Part shown: one piece after another, positions 34,579-42,283 of the stretch
Position numbering within the stretch: position 1 is the first letter of the stretch
How the letters are laid out: the number at the start of each line of letters is the position of its first letter
Assembly: GCA_005885405.1 (NCBI GenBank)
Contig: VAYN01000014.1
Location: forward strand, 1-64,000
Length of the DNA: 64,000 nucleotides
Reading direction: 5' to 3'
DNA from: Actinomycetota bacterium
GTDB taxonomy: Bacteria > Actinomycetota > Thermoleophilia > Solirubrobacterales > 70-9
The notes under the pieces: generated by a model
Told to the model about the DNA's origin: nothing
Database searches by the model: none
The model's input: only the letters and a program-made list of their open reading frames with translations
Program-made: the position numbers and the translations under genes

Positions 34579-35811
34579 ATGTCAGTAGAGAGCTTGAAGT
34601 GCAAGGAGTGCGGAACCAGCTACGAGCTGGACGCAAGCTACGTGTGCGAAAACTGCTTCGGACCGCTGGAGGTCGCCTACGACTTCAGCGGGCTCGACGC
34701 CGCCGAGGTGAAGCGGCGGATCCAGGCTGGGTCGCAGGGGATCTGGCGCTACCGCGACTTCCTCCCCTTCGAGGGGAGGGCGAGCGACCCGCTGGAGCCC
34801 GGCTTCACGCCGCTGCTGAAGGCCGATCGCCTGGCCGAGCGGCTCGGGGTCGGCGCCGAGATCTGGATCAAGAACGACGCCGCCAACCCGACCCACTCCT
34901 TCAAGGACCGGGTCGTCGCCGTCGCGGTGGCGAAAGCGAAGGAGCTCGGCTTCGAGACCGTCGCCTGCGCTTCGACCGGCAACCTCGCCAATGCCGTCGC
35001 CGCCCATGCCGCCGCAGCAGGGCTTGACTCATACGTCTTCGTCCCCGCCAACCTCGAGGAGCAGAAGCTGCTCGCTACCGGTGTCTACGGGACCAATCTG
35101 GTCGGCGTCCGCGGCAACTACGACGACGTCAACCGCCTCTGCACCCAGCTCGCCGAGACGCACCCGTGGGCCTTCGTCAACGTCAACCTGCGGCCCTACT
35201 ACGCCGAGGGCTCGAAGACGCTCGCCTACGAGACCGTCGAGCAGCTCGGCTGGAAGCTGCCCGACCGGGTGGTCAGCCCGATCGCCTCGGGTTCGCTCTT
35301 CACCAAGCTCGGGCGCGGCTTCCAGGAGTGGCTGGACATCGGCCTCGTCGAGGGCGTCCAGCCGGTCTTTAACGGCGCCCAGGCGGAGGGATGCAGCCCG
35401 GTCGCGACGGCGTTTGCCGAAGGCTGGGAAGTCTGCAAGCCACAGCGGCCGGAGACGATCGCCAAAAGCCTCGCGATCGGCGATCCCGCCGACGGGCCCT
35501 ACGCGGTCGAGCAGGCGCGTCGCACCGGCGGCGGCGTCGACTCGGTCACCGACCAGGAGATCCGCGAGGGGATCAAGCTGCTGGCGGAGACGACCGGGAT
35601 CTTCACCGAGACCGCCGGCGGGGTCACCGTCGGCGTCCTCCGCAAGCTGGCCGAACGCGGCGAGCTCGCCGATGGCGAGCGCGTGGTCGTCTACATCACC
35701 GGCGAGGGCCTGAAGACGCTGGACGCGACCCGCGATACGTTCCAGATGCACGAGATCGACCCCGCCCTCGAGAGCTTCGAGGCCGAGTTCCCGCAGGAGG
35801 TAGCCGTCTAG
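34579..35811 (+). CDS. thrC: Threonine-synthase-family PLP enzyme under SAM-riboswitch control
   Basis: A 410-residue fold-type II PLP enzyme. An N-terminal zinc ribbon has two CxxC pairs (Cys 8/11 and 23/26). The PLP Lys is in HSFKDR (about residue 109), ASTGNLANAVAAHAAAAGL is the substrate and phosphate-binding loop, and ITGEGLKTLDA is the C-terminal threonine-synthase signature. The family makes threonine from O-phosphohomoserine. Repression by SAM and an immediately adjacent CysO-type sulfur carrier (0-base gap) suggest methionine metabolism instead. A reaction of O-phosphohomoserine with carrier-bound sulfide to give homocysteine is a possible alternative, by analogy with CysM and CysO. 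This is inference; ordinary threonine synthase remains possible. Confidence 0.85.
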   Translation: MSVESLKCKECGTSYELDASYVCENCFGPLEVAYDFSGLDAAEVKRRIQAGSQGIWRYRDFLPFEGRASDPLEPGFTPLLKADRLAERLGVGAEIWIKNDAANPTHSFKDRVVAVAVAKAKELGFETVACASTGNLANAVAAHAAAAGLDSYVFVPANLEEQKLLATGVYGTNLVGVRGNYDDVNRLCTQLAETHPWAFVNVNLRPYYAEGSKTLAYETVEQLGWKLPDRVVSPIASGSLFTKLGRGFQEWLDIGLVEGVQPVFNGAQAEGCSPVATAFAEGWEVCKPQRPETIAKSLAIGDPADGPYAVEQARRTGGGVDSVTDQEIREGIKLLAETTGIFTETAGGVTVGVLRKLAERGELADGERVVVYITGEGLKTLDATRDTFQMHEIDPALESFEAEFPQEVAV

Positions 35812-36084
35812 ATGTCAGTCACCGTGAAGATCCCGACCCAGCTGCGCGCCGCGACCGGCGGCGAGGCAGCGCTCGAGGTGGAGGGCAACACCGTCGGCGA
35901 GGTGCTCGACGCCGTCTTCGACGCCCACAACGGCCTCAAGGACAGGATCACCCAAGACGGCGACCTGCGCCGCTTCGTCAACGTCTACGTCAGCGGCGAG
36001 GACATCCGCTTCCAACAGGGATTGGAGACGTCCATAAACGACGGCGACGAGGTAACCATCCTGCCGGCGGTGGCGGGCGGCTGA
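35812..36084 (+). CDS. CysO-like MoaD/ThiS-family sulfur carrier protein
   Basis: A 90-residue ubiquitin-fold protein ending ILPAVAGG. The free C-terminal Gly-Gly is what an E1-like enzyme adenylates and converts to a thiocarboxylate. By memory it resembles mycobacterial CysO over its whole length, with the shared pattern VTVxIPTxLR, RFVNxYV, D[IV]RFxxGL and the same last eight residues. CysO donates sulfide to the PLP enzyme CysM acting on O-phosphoserine. Here the partner is a threonine-synthase-like enzyme. The ATG follows the stop of that gene without a gap. No MoeB-like or Mec-like gene is in the window. Confidence 0.88.
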   Translation: MSVTVKIPTQLRAATGGEAALEVEGNTVGEVLDAVFDAHNGLKDRITQDGDLRRFVNVYVSGEDIRFQQGLETSINDGDEVTILPAVAGG

Positions 36085-36108
36085 GGCCCCTTCCGAACTT
36101 CGGGGGGC

Positions 36109-36114
36109 TATAAC
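36109..36114 (+). promoter_or_regulatory. Probable -10 box (TATAAC), leaderless, inside a G6/C6 hairpin
   Basis: TATAAC ends 7 bases before ATG 36122 with no Shine-Dalgarno sequence. It lies mostly in the loop of an inverted repeat formed by six G (36102-36107) and six C (36114-36119). Confidence 0.4.
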
Positions 36115-36121
36115 CCCCCAG

Positions 36122-36865
36122 ATGTCGGAAACGATGAAGCCACCGGTCGTGATCCTCTGCGGCGGCCGCGGCACGCGGCTGCGCGAGCGGACCGAGTCGG
36201 TGCCGAAGGCGCTGGTCGAGATCGGCGGCCGGCCGATCCTCTGGCACGTGGTGCAGATCTACGCCGCCCAGGGGTTTGACCGCTTCCTGCTTGCGACCGG
36301 ATACATGGGCGAAGCCGTCAAGGAGTTCGCGGCGGGTGAGCGCTGGCCGGAGGGAGTGCAGGTGGAGTGTGTGGATACCGGCCTCGACACTCCGACCGGC
36401 GGGCGGGTCGAGGCCCTTGCGGAGCGGCTCGCAGGAGGAACCTTCTGCGTCACCTACGCCGACGGCGTCGCCGACGTCGACCTCGAGGCGCTGCTTGATT
36501 TCCACGCGGGCCACGGCGCTCATGCCACCGTCACCGTCGTGCGGCCGAACCTGCAATGGGGAGTGGCGGAGCTGGACGGGGACGAAGTCGCCGGCTTCGT
36601 CGAGAAGCCCCGCAGCGAGCACTGGATCAACGGCGGCTTCCTCTGCTTCGAGCCGGAGGCGCTCGATTACCTCGATCCGGAGAGCGTGCTGGAGCGGGAG
36701 CCGCTGGAGCGGCTGGCGGCCGAAGGGCAGCTGCGCGCCTACCGCCACGAGGGTTTCTGGGACTGCATGGACACCTACAAGGACGCGGTCGTCCTCAACG
36801 ACCTCTGGAGCGCCGGCCGGGCGCCGTGGCGGATCTGGGACGCCGCCTCGGTGGACGCCTCGTGA
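36122..36865 (+). CDS. rfbF: Glucose-1-phosphate cytidylyltransferase-like nucleotidyltransferase
   Basis: A 247-residue enzyme that would activate a sugar 1-phosphate to an NDP-sugar. VVILCGGRGTRLRERTESVPKAL is the nucleotide-binding signature with the catalytic Arg, and YADGVADVDL is the metal-binding region. HWINGGFLCFEPEALDYLD and GFWDCMDTYKDAVVL match the RfbF (CDP-glucose pyrophosphorylase) subfamily. The next gene, overlapping by 4 bases, is a 4,6-dehydratase-like SDR, the usual RfbG partner. Together they begin a CDP-deoxysugar pathway. The later steps are not here. Confidence 0.8.
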   Translation: MSETMKPPVVILCGGRGTRLRERTESVPKALVEIGGRPILWHVVQIYAAQGFDRFLLATGYMGEAVKEFAAGERWPEGVQVECVDTGLDTPTGGRVEALAERLAGGTFCVTYADGVADVDLEALLDFHAGHGAHATVTVVRPNLQWGVAELDGDEVAGFVEKPRSEHWINGGFLCFEPEALDYLDPESVLEREPLERLAAEGQLRAYRHEGFWDCMDTYKDAVVLNDLWSAGRAPWRIWDAASVDAS

Positions 36866-37836
36866 AGCGCTCGCTCGTCACCGGCGGCCATGGCTTCGTC
36901 GCCTCGAATCTGGTCCGGGCGCTGCTCGAACGCGGCGACGCAGTCAGCGTCCTCGACCTGGCGCCGCCTCCGCGCTCGGGGCTGGTGCTGCAGGGGATCG
37001 CCTCAGAAGTCGAGCTGCTCGAAGTGGACCTTCGCGACGTCGCCGCGGTCGAGGCCGCAATCGGGGCCGGCGAGTTCGACGTCGTCTTCCACCTCGCCGC
37101 CCAGACCCTCGTCGGACCGGCGATGGCCGACCCGACCCAAACCTTCGAAATCAACGTCCGCGGCACCTGGGGGCTGCTCGAGGCCTGCCGCCGCGCCGAC
37201 GTTCCGGCGGTCATCGTCGCCTCCTCCGACAAGGCCTACGGGCCGAGCGAGGAGCTGCCTTACCGGGAGGAGATGCGGCTGCAGCCGGCCTCCCCATACG
37301 AGGCGAGCAAGGCGGCGGCGGACGCGATCGCGCTCAGCTATCGCCCCGCCTACGACCTGCCGGTGGCGGTAACCCGCTTCGCCAACATCTACGGCGGCGG
37401 CGACCCCAACTTCTCGCGCCTGATCCCGGAGGCGATCGCCGCCGTGCTCGACGGCCGCCGGCCCCAAATCCGCTCCGACGGCAGCCCCGAGCGGGACTTC
37501 CTCTACGTTGCCGACGCCGTCTCCGCTTACTTGGCGGTCGAGAGCGCGGTCGGCGCCGGCGGCCCGGGAGCGGGGGAGGCCTTCAACGCCGGCGGCGAGC
37601 GCCCGTTCTCGGTCGCCGAGGTCCTGAGGACGATCGTCGAGGTCTCGGGAACCGACCTGCAGCCGGAATTCCTCGGCACCGGCAACCCTGACGGCGAGAT
37701 CGACCGCCAGTTTGTCGACTCGACCAAGCTGCGGGAGATGACTGGCTGGCGCCCGGAGGTCGAGCTCCGCGACGGCCTGATCCGGACCCTGGACTGGTAC
37801 CGCGACCACGCCGAGCTCCGCCCGCTCGTGGCCTAA
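36862..37836 (+). CDS. SDR-family NDP-sugar 4,6-dehydratase/epimerase (RfbG-like)
   Basis: A 324-residue extended short-chain dehydrogenase starting with GTG inside the GTGA overlap with rfbF. TGGHGFVASNLVRALLERG is the NAD-binding motif. FHLAAQTLVGPAMADPTQTFEINV resembles CDP-glucose dehydratase, and SDKAYG...PYEASKAAAD supplies the YxxxK catalytic pair (Y in SPYEASK). RFANIYGGGDPNFSRLIPE and DFLYVADAV complete the fold. The QTLV...P-x-x-T-F/Y-x-x-N form favours RfbG over GalE. The longer in-phase upstream frame is a shadow of rfbF. Confidence 0.8.
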   Translation: MKRSLVTGGHGFVASNLVRALLERGDAVSVLDLAPPPRSGLVLQGIASEVELLEVDLRDVAAVEAAIGAGEFDVVFHLAAQTLVGPAMADPTQTFEINVRGTWGLLEACRRADVPAVIVASSDKAYGPSEELPYREEMRLQPASPYEASKAAADAIALSYRPAYDLPVAVTRFANIYGGGDPNFSRLIPEAIAAVLDGRRPQIRSDGSPERDFLYVADAVSAYLAVESAVGAGGPGAGEAFNAGGERPFSVAEVLRTIVEVSGTDLQPEFLGTGNPDGEIDRQFVDSTKLREMTGWRPEVELRDGLIRTLDWYRDHAELRPLVA

Positions 37837-37842
37837 GTAGGA

Positions 37843-37872
37843 AGTAAGAGTAAGACTTGTAATACTCTTACT
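37843..37872 (+). promoter_or_regulatory. Perfect 10-bp inverted repeat, probable operator/promoter of the toxin-antitoxin pair
   Basis: AGTAAGAGTA (37843-37852) and TACTCTTACT (37863-37872) are exact inverse complements separated by 10 bases. The repeat ends 2 bases before the antitoxin ATG. A TAATAC -10 candidate (37860-37865) lies in it, which would give a nearly leaderless mRNA. The stretch is strikingly AT-rich. AbrB-type antitoxins bind such palindromes to repress their own operon. Confidence 0.7.
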
Positions 37873-37874
37873 CC

Positions 37875-38153
37875 ATGAGAATCACCAGCAAAGGGCAGGT
37901 AACGATTCCCAAGGGAATTCGGGACCAGTTTGGGCTTCTGCCCGGGACCGAGGTCGAGTTCGTCGCCGACGAGGGCCAAGTAAAGGTCCGCAAGTTGGAG
38001 GGTGACCGCGATCGCGGTAAGGAGATCGTCGATCACCTCCGCAGGGCGAGCGGCGGCGATATCCCCCTAAGCACCGAGGAGATCATGCGCCTGACCCGGG
38101 GAGAGGATTGGGGCACCGGCCACTTGGAAGAGGATGAAGGGCACTCTCGTTGA
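37875..38153 (+). CDS. AbrB/MazE/SpoVT-type antitoxin (VapB-like)
   Basis: A 92-residue protein. MRITSKGQVTIPKGIRDQFGLLPGTEVEFV is the swapped-hairpin AbrB DNA-binding domain. The C-terminal half (EEIMRLTRGEDWGTG) is the flexible part that would wrap the toxin. It overlaps the PIN-domain gene by 20 bases, as usual for VapBC operons. It should neutralise the toxin and repress its own promoter through the inverted repeat directly upstream. Confidence 0.85.
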   Translation: MRITSKGQVTIPKGIRDQFGLLPGTEVEFVADEGQVKVRKLEGDRDRGKEIVDHLRRASGGDIPLSTEEIMRLTRGEDWGTGHLEEDEGHSR

Positions 38154-38541
38154 CTCGAACGTCCTGATCGACGTTCTCTCCGGCGACCCGGTCTGGGCAG
38201 GGTGGTCGGAGGAGGCTCTGGCGCGGCTCGCCTCGGAGGGGCCGCTGTTCATCAACGGGGTCATCTACGCCGAGGTCTCGCAGCGGTACTCGCGCAAAGA
38301 GCTCCTCGACCACGAGCTGCCCGAAGAGGTGTTCATTCGCGAGCACCTACCGTGGTCGGCGGCCTTTCTCGCCGGAAAGGCGTATCTCGGCTATCGCCGC
38401 CGGGGCGGCCACCGGCGCTCCCCGCTACCGGACTTCTTCATCGGCGCCCATGCCGCGGTTGCGGATCTCCGCCTGCTCACCCGTGATGCGGCGCGTTACC
38501 GGACGTATTTCCCGGGCCTGGATCTCATCGCTCCGACCTGA
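38134..38541 (+). CDS. vapC: PIN-domain ribonuclease toxin (VapC-like)
   Basis: A 135-residue PIN domain. The first catalytic acid is in TLVDSNVLIDVL, a conserved Glu is in NGVIYAEVSQ, and the later acids are in LPDFFIGAHAAV and LLTRDAARYRTYFPGLDLIAP. The ending ARYRxYFPxLxLIxP is a very common VapC end. It would cleave tRNA or rRNA when free of the antitoxin. It starts inside the antitoxin gene. All acidic residues appear present, so the toxin looks intact. Confidence 0.87.
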   Translation: MKGTLVDSNVLIDVLSGDPVWAGWSEEALARLASEGPLFINGVIYAEVSQRYSRKELLDHELPEEVFIREHLPWSAAFLAGKAYLGYRRRGGHRRSPLPDFFIGAHAAVADLRLLTRDAARYRTYFPGLDLIAPT

Positions 38542-38560
38542 GCCCACCCGGGAGCCCGGC

Positions 38561-38566
38561 TAGTCT
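38561..38566 (+). promoter_or_regulatory. Probable -10 box (TAGTCT) of a leaderless SRAP transcript
   Basis: TAGTCT ends 7 bases before ATG 38574 and no ribosome-binding site lies between. Confidence 0.4.
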
Positions 38567-38573
38567 GCAGCCC

Positions 38574-39356
38574 ATGTGCGGGCGCTTCACGGTCACCACC
38601 AAGGACACGAAGAAGGTCGCGGACCGCTTCCAGGTCGAGCTCGAGAAAGCGCTCGAACGCAGCGAGAAAGCGAAAGAGGCGCCTGGCATGGGCCGCTTCA
38701 ACGTCGCCCCCACGCAGGAGGTGCTCGTCGTCCGCGCCTCGCCTGAGCCCGAGGAGGCCGAACAAGGCGAGCGCGAGGCGCGGCTGATGCGCTGGGGCCT
38801 CGTCCCGGTCTGGGCGAAGGACCTCAAAGTCGGCTACCGGATGATCAACGCAAAAAAAGAGAACCTGATGAAAAGCCGTGCCTACGGGCCGCTGCTCGGC
38901 AAGTACCGGCACCGCTGCCTAATCGTCGCCGACGGCTTCTACGAGTGGATGAAGGCCGAGGACCCGAAGCAACCGCGCCAGCCCTGGCATTTCCAGGTCG
39001 ACGGCGGCGAGCCCTTCGCCTTCGCCGGCCTCTGCACTCGCAAGGAGTGGGCCGACCCCGAGGACCGCGGCTACGACGACGGCTACCTCTACACCTGCAC
39101 CCTGGTGACGACGACTCCGAACGAGGTGGTCGCGCCCGTCCACAACCGGATGCCGGCGATCCTCCCGAGCCCAGAGGCGGAGGCAGCCTGGCTCGACCCG
39201 AAGCTGAGCGCCGAGGACGCGGTCGAGATGTGCGGTCCGCTCGAGGCGCGGCGGATGTCGAGCGCTCCCGCCAACCCGGCGCTGAACAAAGTCGGCAAAG
39301 GGATGGCCGAAGGGCCGGAGCTGCTGGTGGCGCCACAGGAGACCCTGGACGTCTAA
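38574..39356 (+). CDS. SOS-response-associated (SRAP) protein, HMCES/YedK family
   Basis: A 260-residue protein that cross-links to abasic sites in single-stranded DNA. It starts MCGRFTVT, so Cys2 becomes the N-terminal nucleophile after Met removal. FNVAPTQEV, RMINAKKENL (the Asn active-site region), CLIVADGFYEWMK (catalytic Glu) and VAPVHNRMPAIL (catalytic His) are all present. It would protect abasic sites during replication. It stands alone between the toxin gene and a convergent membrane-protein gene, from whose stop it is separated by only 5 bases. Confidence 0.9.
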   Translation: MCGRFTVTTKDTKKVADRFQVELEKALERSEKAKEAPGMGRFNVAPTQEVLVVRASPEPEEAEQGEREARLMRWGLVPVWAKDLKVGYRMINAKKENLMKSRAYGPLLGKYRHRCLIVADGFYEWMKAEDPKQPRQPWHFQVDGGEPFAFAGLCTRKEWADPEDRGYDDGYLYTCTLVTTTPNEVVAPVHNRMPAILPSPEAEAAWLDPKLSAEDAVEMCGPLEARRMSSAPANPALNKVGKGMAEGPELLVAPQETLDV

Positions 39357-39361
39357 GGGCG

Positions 39362-40189
39362 CTAGCCCTCGTCGTCTGCTTCGGCTTCCTTTTCCTCTTC
39401 GGCTTCTTCGCGTTCTTCGGCTTTCAGTTCTTCGGCCTCTTCGTCGATCGGCGGCGAGCGGTCGGGTAGCGCCGCCTCGGTCGTCGTCGTCGCCTTGCCG
39501 GCGCTCGTTTCAAGCGTGCAGCCGATCTGCGCTGAGGGGACGTCGGTCGTCCGCCAGACGGTGAAGAAGGGGAGGACAAGGTCTTTCTTCGGCTTGCCAG
39601 CGATGAAGTACTTGATCCGCTCTTCGCCGATCACGAACTCCGGCCATTCGACCTTGACGCCCTTTTCCGTGGTGAAGCGCCGCGGCCTGTCCGGCACTTC
39701 CAGCGAGGCGAGTTCGCCGCCGTGGGAGCTGAAGTCCATTAGCACCGTTTCCGGCACTTCCTGGCTGTAGATGCCGTCTTCGGAGGAGCGCGGGTAGGTG
39801 GCGCGAAGGTCGCCGCCGCTCTGGGCGACTTCGGCGCCTTTCGGGGCTTTGATCCGGCAGAGGACGCGGCCGCCGCCGACCGGCGATCCGGCGGAGACGG
39901 TCAACGAGGAGCCGACGATGTAAAGCGAGTAGCCGCTGACGTTGGTGCCGGTGGCACGGATATTGGTGTCGGCCAGTTGCATCGTCCCCTGCCCGCCCGG
40001 CACGGGGACCGCTTTGGAGTCGGCGCCTTCGGCGCTCTGCACCCATTCCAGATTCGCCGCTTCGCCCTCGCCCTTGCCGGTGCTGGCGAGCGCGGCGACG
40101 ACGCAGGCGACGAGCCCGATCGCGATCACGATCAGGGCTCCGCGCGGGGGCCGGCCGGCGTCGGCGGGTCCTTGGGGGGCGTCTGCCAC
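39362..40189 (-). CDS. Membrane-anchored protein of unknown function with acidic tail
   Basis: I do not recognise this 275-residue protein. It has a short Pro/Gly-rich N-terminus, one hydrophobic helix (ALIVIAIGLVACVVAALAST), then an extracytoplasmic domain of about 190 residues rich in beta strands. The domain has Cys in RVLCRIKAP and IGCTLET that could form a disulfide. The last ~40 residues are almost all Glu, Ala, Asp and Lys (EEAEELKAEEREEAEEEKEAEADDEG region), probably a disordered or helical acidic tail. No enzyme motif is seen. It is divergent from the broken hydrolase gene. Confidence 0.6.
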   Translation of the reverse strand: MADAPQGPADAGRPPRGALIVIAIGLVACVVAALASTGKGEGEAANLEWVQSAEGADSKAVPVPGGQGTMQLADTNIRATGTNVSGYSLYIVGSSLTVSAGSPVGGGRVLCRIKAPKGAEVAQSGGDLRATYPRSSEDGIYSQEVPETVLMDFSSHGGELASLEVPDRPRRFTTEKGVKVEWPEFVIGEERIKYFIAGKPKKDLVLPFFTVWRTTDVPSAQIGCTLETSAGKATTTTEAALPDRSPPIDEEAEELKAEEREEAEEEKEAEADDEG

Positions 40190-40254
40190 AGCGCGACAGT
40201 ATTGGAATCAGGCGCGGATTCGCCGCGCTGCGATACCTCGACCGCCTTCGTGGG

Positions 40255-40260
40255 TACGTT
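40255..40260 (+). promoter_or_regulatory. Probable -10 box (TACGTT) upstream of the hydrolase gene
   Basis: TACGTT ends 6 bases before ATG 40267, with no Shine-Dalgarno sequence between. Confidence 0.35.
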
Positions 40261-40266
40261 CCCTCC

Positions 40267-41158
40267 ATGGCAGGCAAAGTGACGCGACTGAACAGGGCCG
40301 CGCCGAAGCCGCGAGCGGTCGAGGTTCACGGGCAGCCGATGAACTTCATCGAAGCCGGGTCGGGCCCGGTTCTGCTGCTGATCCACGGCATGGCCGGGAC
40401 CTGCGCCAACTGGGAAGCGGTGATCGAGCCGCTGGCGATCAACCACACCGTGATCGCCCCAGACTTCCCGGGCCACGGCTCCTCGGCGCCGGGCGGCGGC
40501 GATTACTCGGTCGGCGCCCTGGCAAGCGTCCTCCGCGACCTGATGCTGACCCTCGGCCATGAGCGGGCGACCCTGGTCGGCCACTCGCTCGGCGGCGGTG
40601 TCGCGATGCAGTTCACCTACCAGTTCCCGGAGATGGTCGAGCGCCTGGTCCTCGTCTCCAGCGGCGGCCTCGGCCCGGACGTCAGCCCGATCCTGCGGGC
40701 GGCCGCCCTGCCTGGCGCCGAGCTCTTCATCTCGGCGACCGCCGGCGTCGGCACCCGCATCGGCTCCATCGTCGGCCGCGGGCTCGGCCTCGTCGGCCTC
40801 CGTCCCAACGCTGACGTCGCCGAAGTCACCCGCGGCTACGCGACCTTGACCGACCCTGAGCGCCGCAAGGCCTTCCCAGCGTGTCGCCGCCCTCGACAAG
40901 CTCTACCTAGCCGACGCCCTGCCGGTCCTCATCGTCTGGGGCGAGAACGACCCGATCATCCCGGTCGACCACGGCCGCGAGGCCCACGCCGCCCTCGCCG
41001 GCAGTCATCTAGAGATCTTCGAGGACACCGGCCACATCCCCCAGCAAGAGCGCCCAGGCCGCTTCATCGCCGTCCTCGAACGCTTTCTCGCCGAAACCGA
41101 CCCGGCAGAGTTCGACCGCGACGAATGGCTAGCCCGGTTCAAGGCCGCCGAGAACTAA
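40267..41158 (+). pseudogene. Alpha/beta hydrolase, internal deletion with frameshift
   Basis: The first ~200 residues form a normal alpha/beta-hydrolase core: LLLIHGMAGTCANWE (oxyanion region), APDFPGHGSSAPG and the nucleophile elbow LVGHSLGGGVAMQF. After DPERRKAF the frame changes near 40871-40879. The C-terminal part continues in the next frame with QRVAALDKLYLADALPVLIVWGENDPIIP (catalytic Asp) and EDTGHIPQQERP (catalytic His), ending at TAA 41156-41158. About ten residues normally found before GQRV are missing. So all three catalytic residues exist but in two frames. It is an inactivated gene or an assembly error. Confidence 0.78.
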
Positions 41159-41160
41159 GA

Positions 41161-41234
41161 CGCGCCCGACAGGATTCGAACCTGTGGCCTCTTCCTCCGG
41201 AGGGAAGCGCTCTATCCAGCTGAGCTACGGGCGC
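41161..41234 (-). tRNA. tRNA-Arg (anticodon CCG)
   Basis: Read on the minus strand, the cloverleaf is complete: acceptor arms GCGCCCG and CGGGCGC, D-arm GCTCAGCTGGATAGAGC, anticodon stem CTTCC/GGAAG with loop CTCCGGA (anticodon CCG, reading CGG), and T-arm ACAGGTTCGAATCCTGT. The discriminator base is G, and CCA is not encoded. Codon CGG is used in the neighbouring genes. A TAATCT -10 candidate lies about 10 bases upstream on the same strand. Confidence 0.96.
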
Positions 41235-41263
41235 TCACTCGGCAGATTAACCCGTAACTGACG

Positions 41264-41269
41264 TAGGCT
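41264..41269 (+). promoter_or_regulatory. Probable -10 box (TAGGCT) of a leaderless rnz transcript
   Basis: TAGGCT ends 8 bases before ATG 41278, with only CGCCGCCG between. The region is shared with the divergent tRNA promoter. Confidence 0.4.
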
Positions 41270-41277
41270 CGCCGCCG

Positions 41278-42249
41278 ATGGATTTGGCGGTTACTTTTCT
41301 TGGCACCGGCGGCTCCGTGCCCTCGGCGCGGCGCTCTACGGCGAGCGTGTTGGTGGCGCGTGGGGGAGAGCGGTTGCTGTTCGACTGCGGGGAAGGGACG
41401 CAGCGGCAGATGCAGCGGTCGCTGGGGCTGGTGCAGGCCGACGCGATCTTCCTCACTCACTTCCATGCCGACCACGTCTTGGGACTGCCGGGGTTGCTGA
41501 AGACCTATGACCTCACCGACCGGCGGGTGCCGCTGAAGGTCTACGGGCCGCCTGGCCTGACCGACCTCTTTCAGGTTTTCTCGCCCTTCCTCGGCCGCCT
41601 CAAGTACACGCTCGACCTGATCGAGCTGGCTCCTGGCGAAACCGTCGAGCACGACGAATACGAGGTGCGGCCATTCGAAGCCAAACACGGCTCCCGCGCC
41701 AATGGCTACGCCCTCGTCGAGGCCGAGCGGCCTGGGCGCTTCGATCCCGCCGCTGCCGCCGCGGCTGGCGTTCCCGAAGGGCCCGCTTACGCGGCGCTTC
41801 AGCGAGGAGAGACCGTCGAGGGCGACGCCGGGGCGGTGACGCCGGACCAGGTGATGGGACCGAGCCGCCAAGGCCGCACGATCGTCATCACCGGCGACAC
41901 CGCCCCGAGTCCCGCCACCGTCTCCGCCGCAGCCGACGCCGACCTGCTGATCCACGACGCCTCCTTTGCCGAGGAAGAGGCCCAGCGCGGCGCCGAAACC
42001 GGCCACTCGACCCTCGGTCAGGCTGCTGCCGTCGCCGCCGAGGCCCACGTGAAGCTACTCGCGCTCGTCCACATCTCCTCCCGCTACCACGTCGGCAAGG
42101 TGATCGAGGAGGCAAAAGCGGTCTTCGAGCCGGTGGTAGCCCCCAAAGACTTCGACCAGATCGAGCTGCCTTTCCCGGAGCGGGGCGAGCCGCGCCTGGT
42201 TCCGAACGGAGCCCGCGAGGTGCGGCAAGATCAGGAGGTCGAGGGCTAG
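41278..42249 (+). CDS. rnz: Ribonuclease Z (tRNA 3'-end processing)
   Basis: A 323-residue member of the ELAC branch of the metallo-beta-lactamase superfamily. LAVTFLGTGGSVPSARR is the typical RNase Z start, and FLTHFHADHVLGLPGLL holds the zinc ligands (His 61, 63, 66 and Asp 65). ITGDTAPSPATV, DLLIHDASF and ALVHISSRYHVGK supply the later ligands. It removes the 3' trailer from tRNA precursors lacking encoded CCA. The divergent tRNA-Arg gene next door is such a substrate. Confidence 0.92.
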   Translation: MDLAVTFLGTGGSVPSARRSTASVLVARGGERLLFDCGEGTQRQMQRSLGLVQADAIFLTHFHADHVLGLPGLLKTYDLTDRRVPLKVYGPPGLTDLFQVFSPFLGRLKYTLDLIELAPGETVEHDEYEVRPFEAKHGSRANGYALVEAERPGRFDPAAAAAAGVPEGPAYAALQRGETVEGDAGAVTPDQVMGPSRQGRTIVITGDTAPSPATVSAAADADLLIHDASFAEEEAQRGAETGHSTLGQAAAVAAEAHVKLLALVHISSRYHVGKVIEEAKAVFEPVVAPKDFDQIELPFPERGEPRLVPNGAREVRQDQEVEG

Positions 42250-42270
42250 CAAAGCGTCAACACGCGCTGC

Positions 42271-42276
42271 TACGCT
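42271..42276 (+). promoter_or_regulatory. Probable -10 box (TACGCT) of the pyr operon
   Basis: TACGCT ends 7 bases before the first base of the PyrR-binding hairpin, so the mRNA would begin with that hairpin. Confidence 0.4.
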
Positions 42277-42283
42277 GGGCGCG

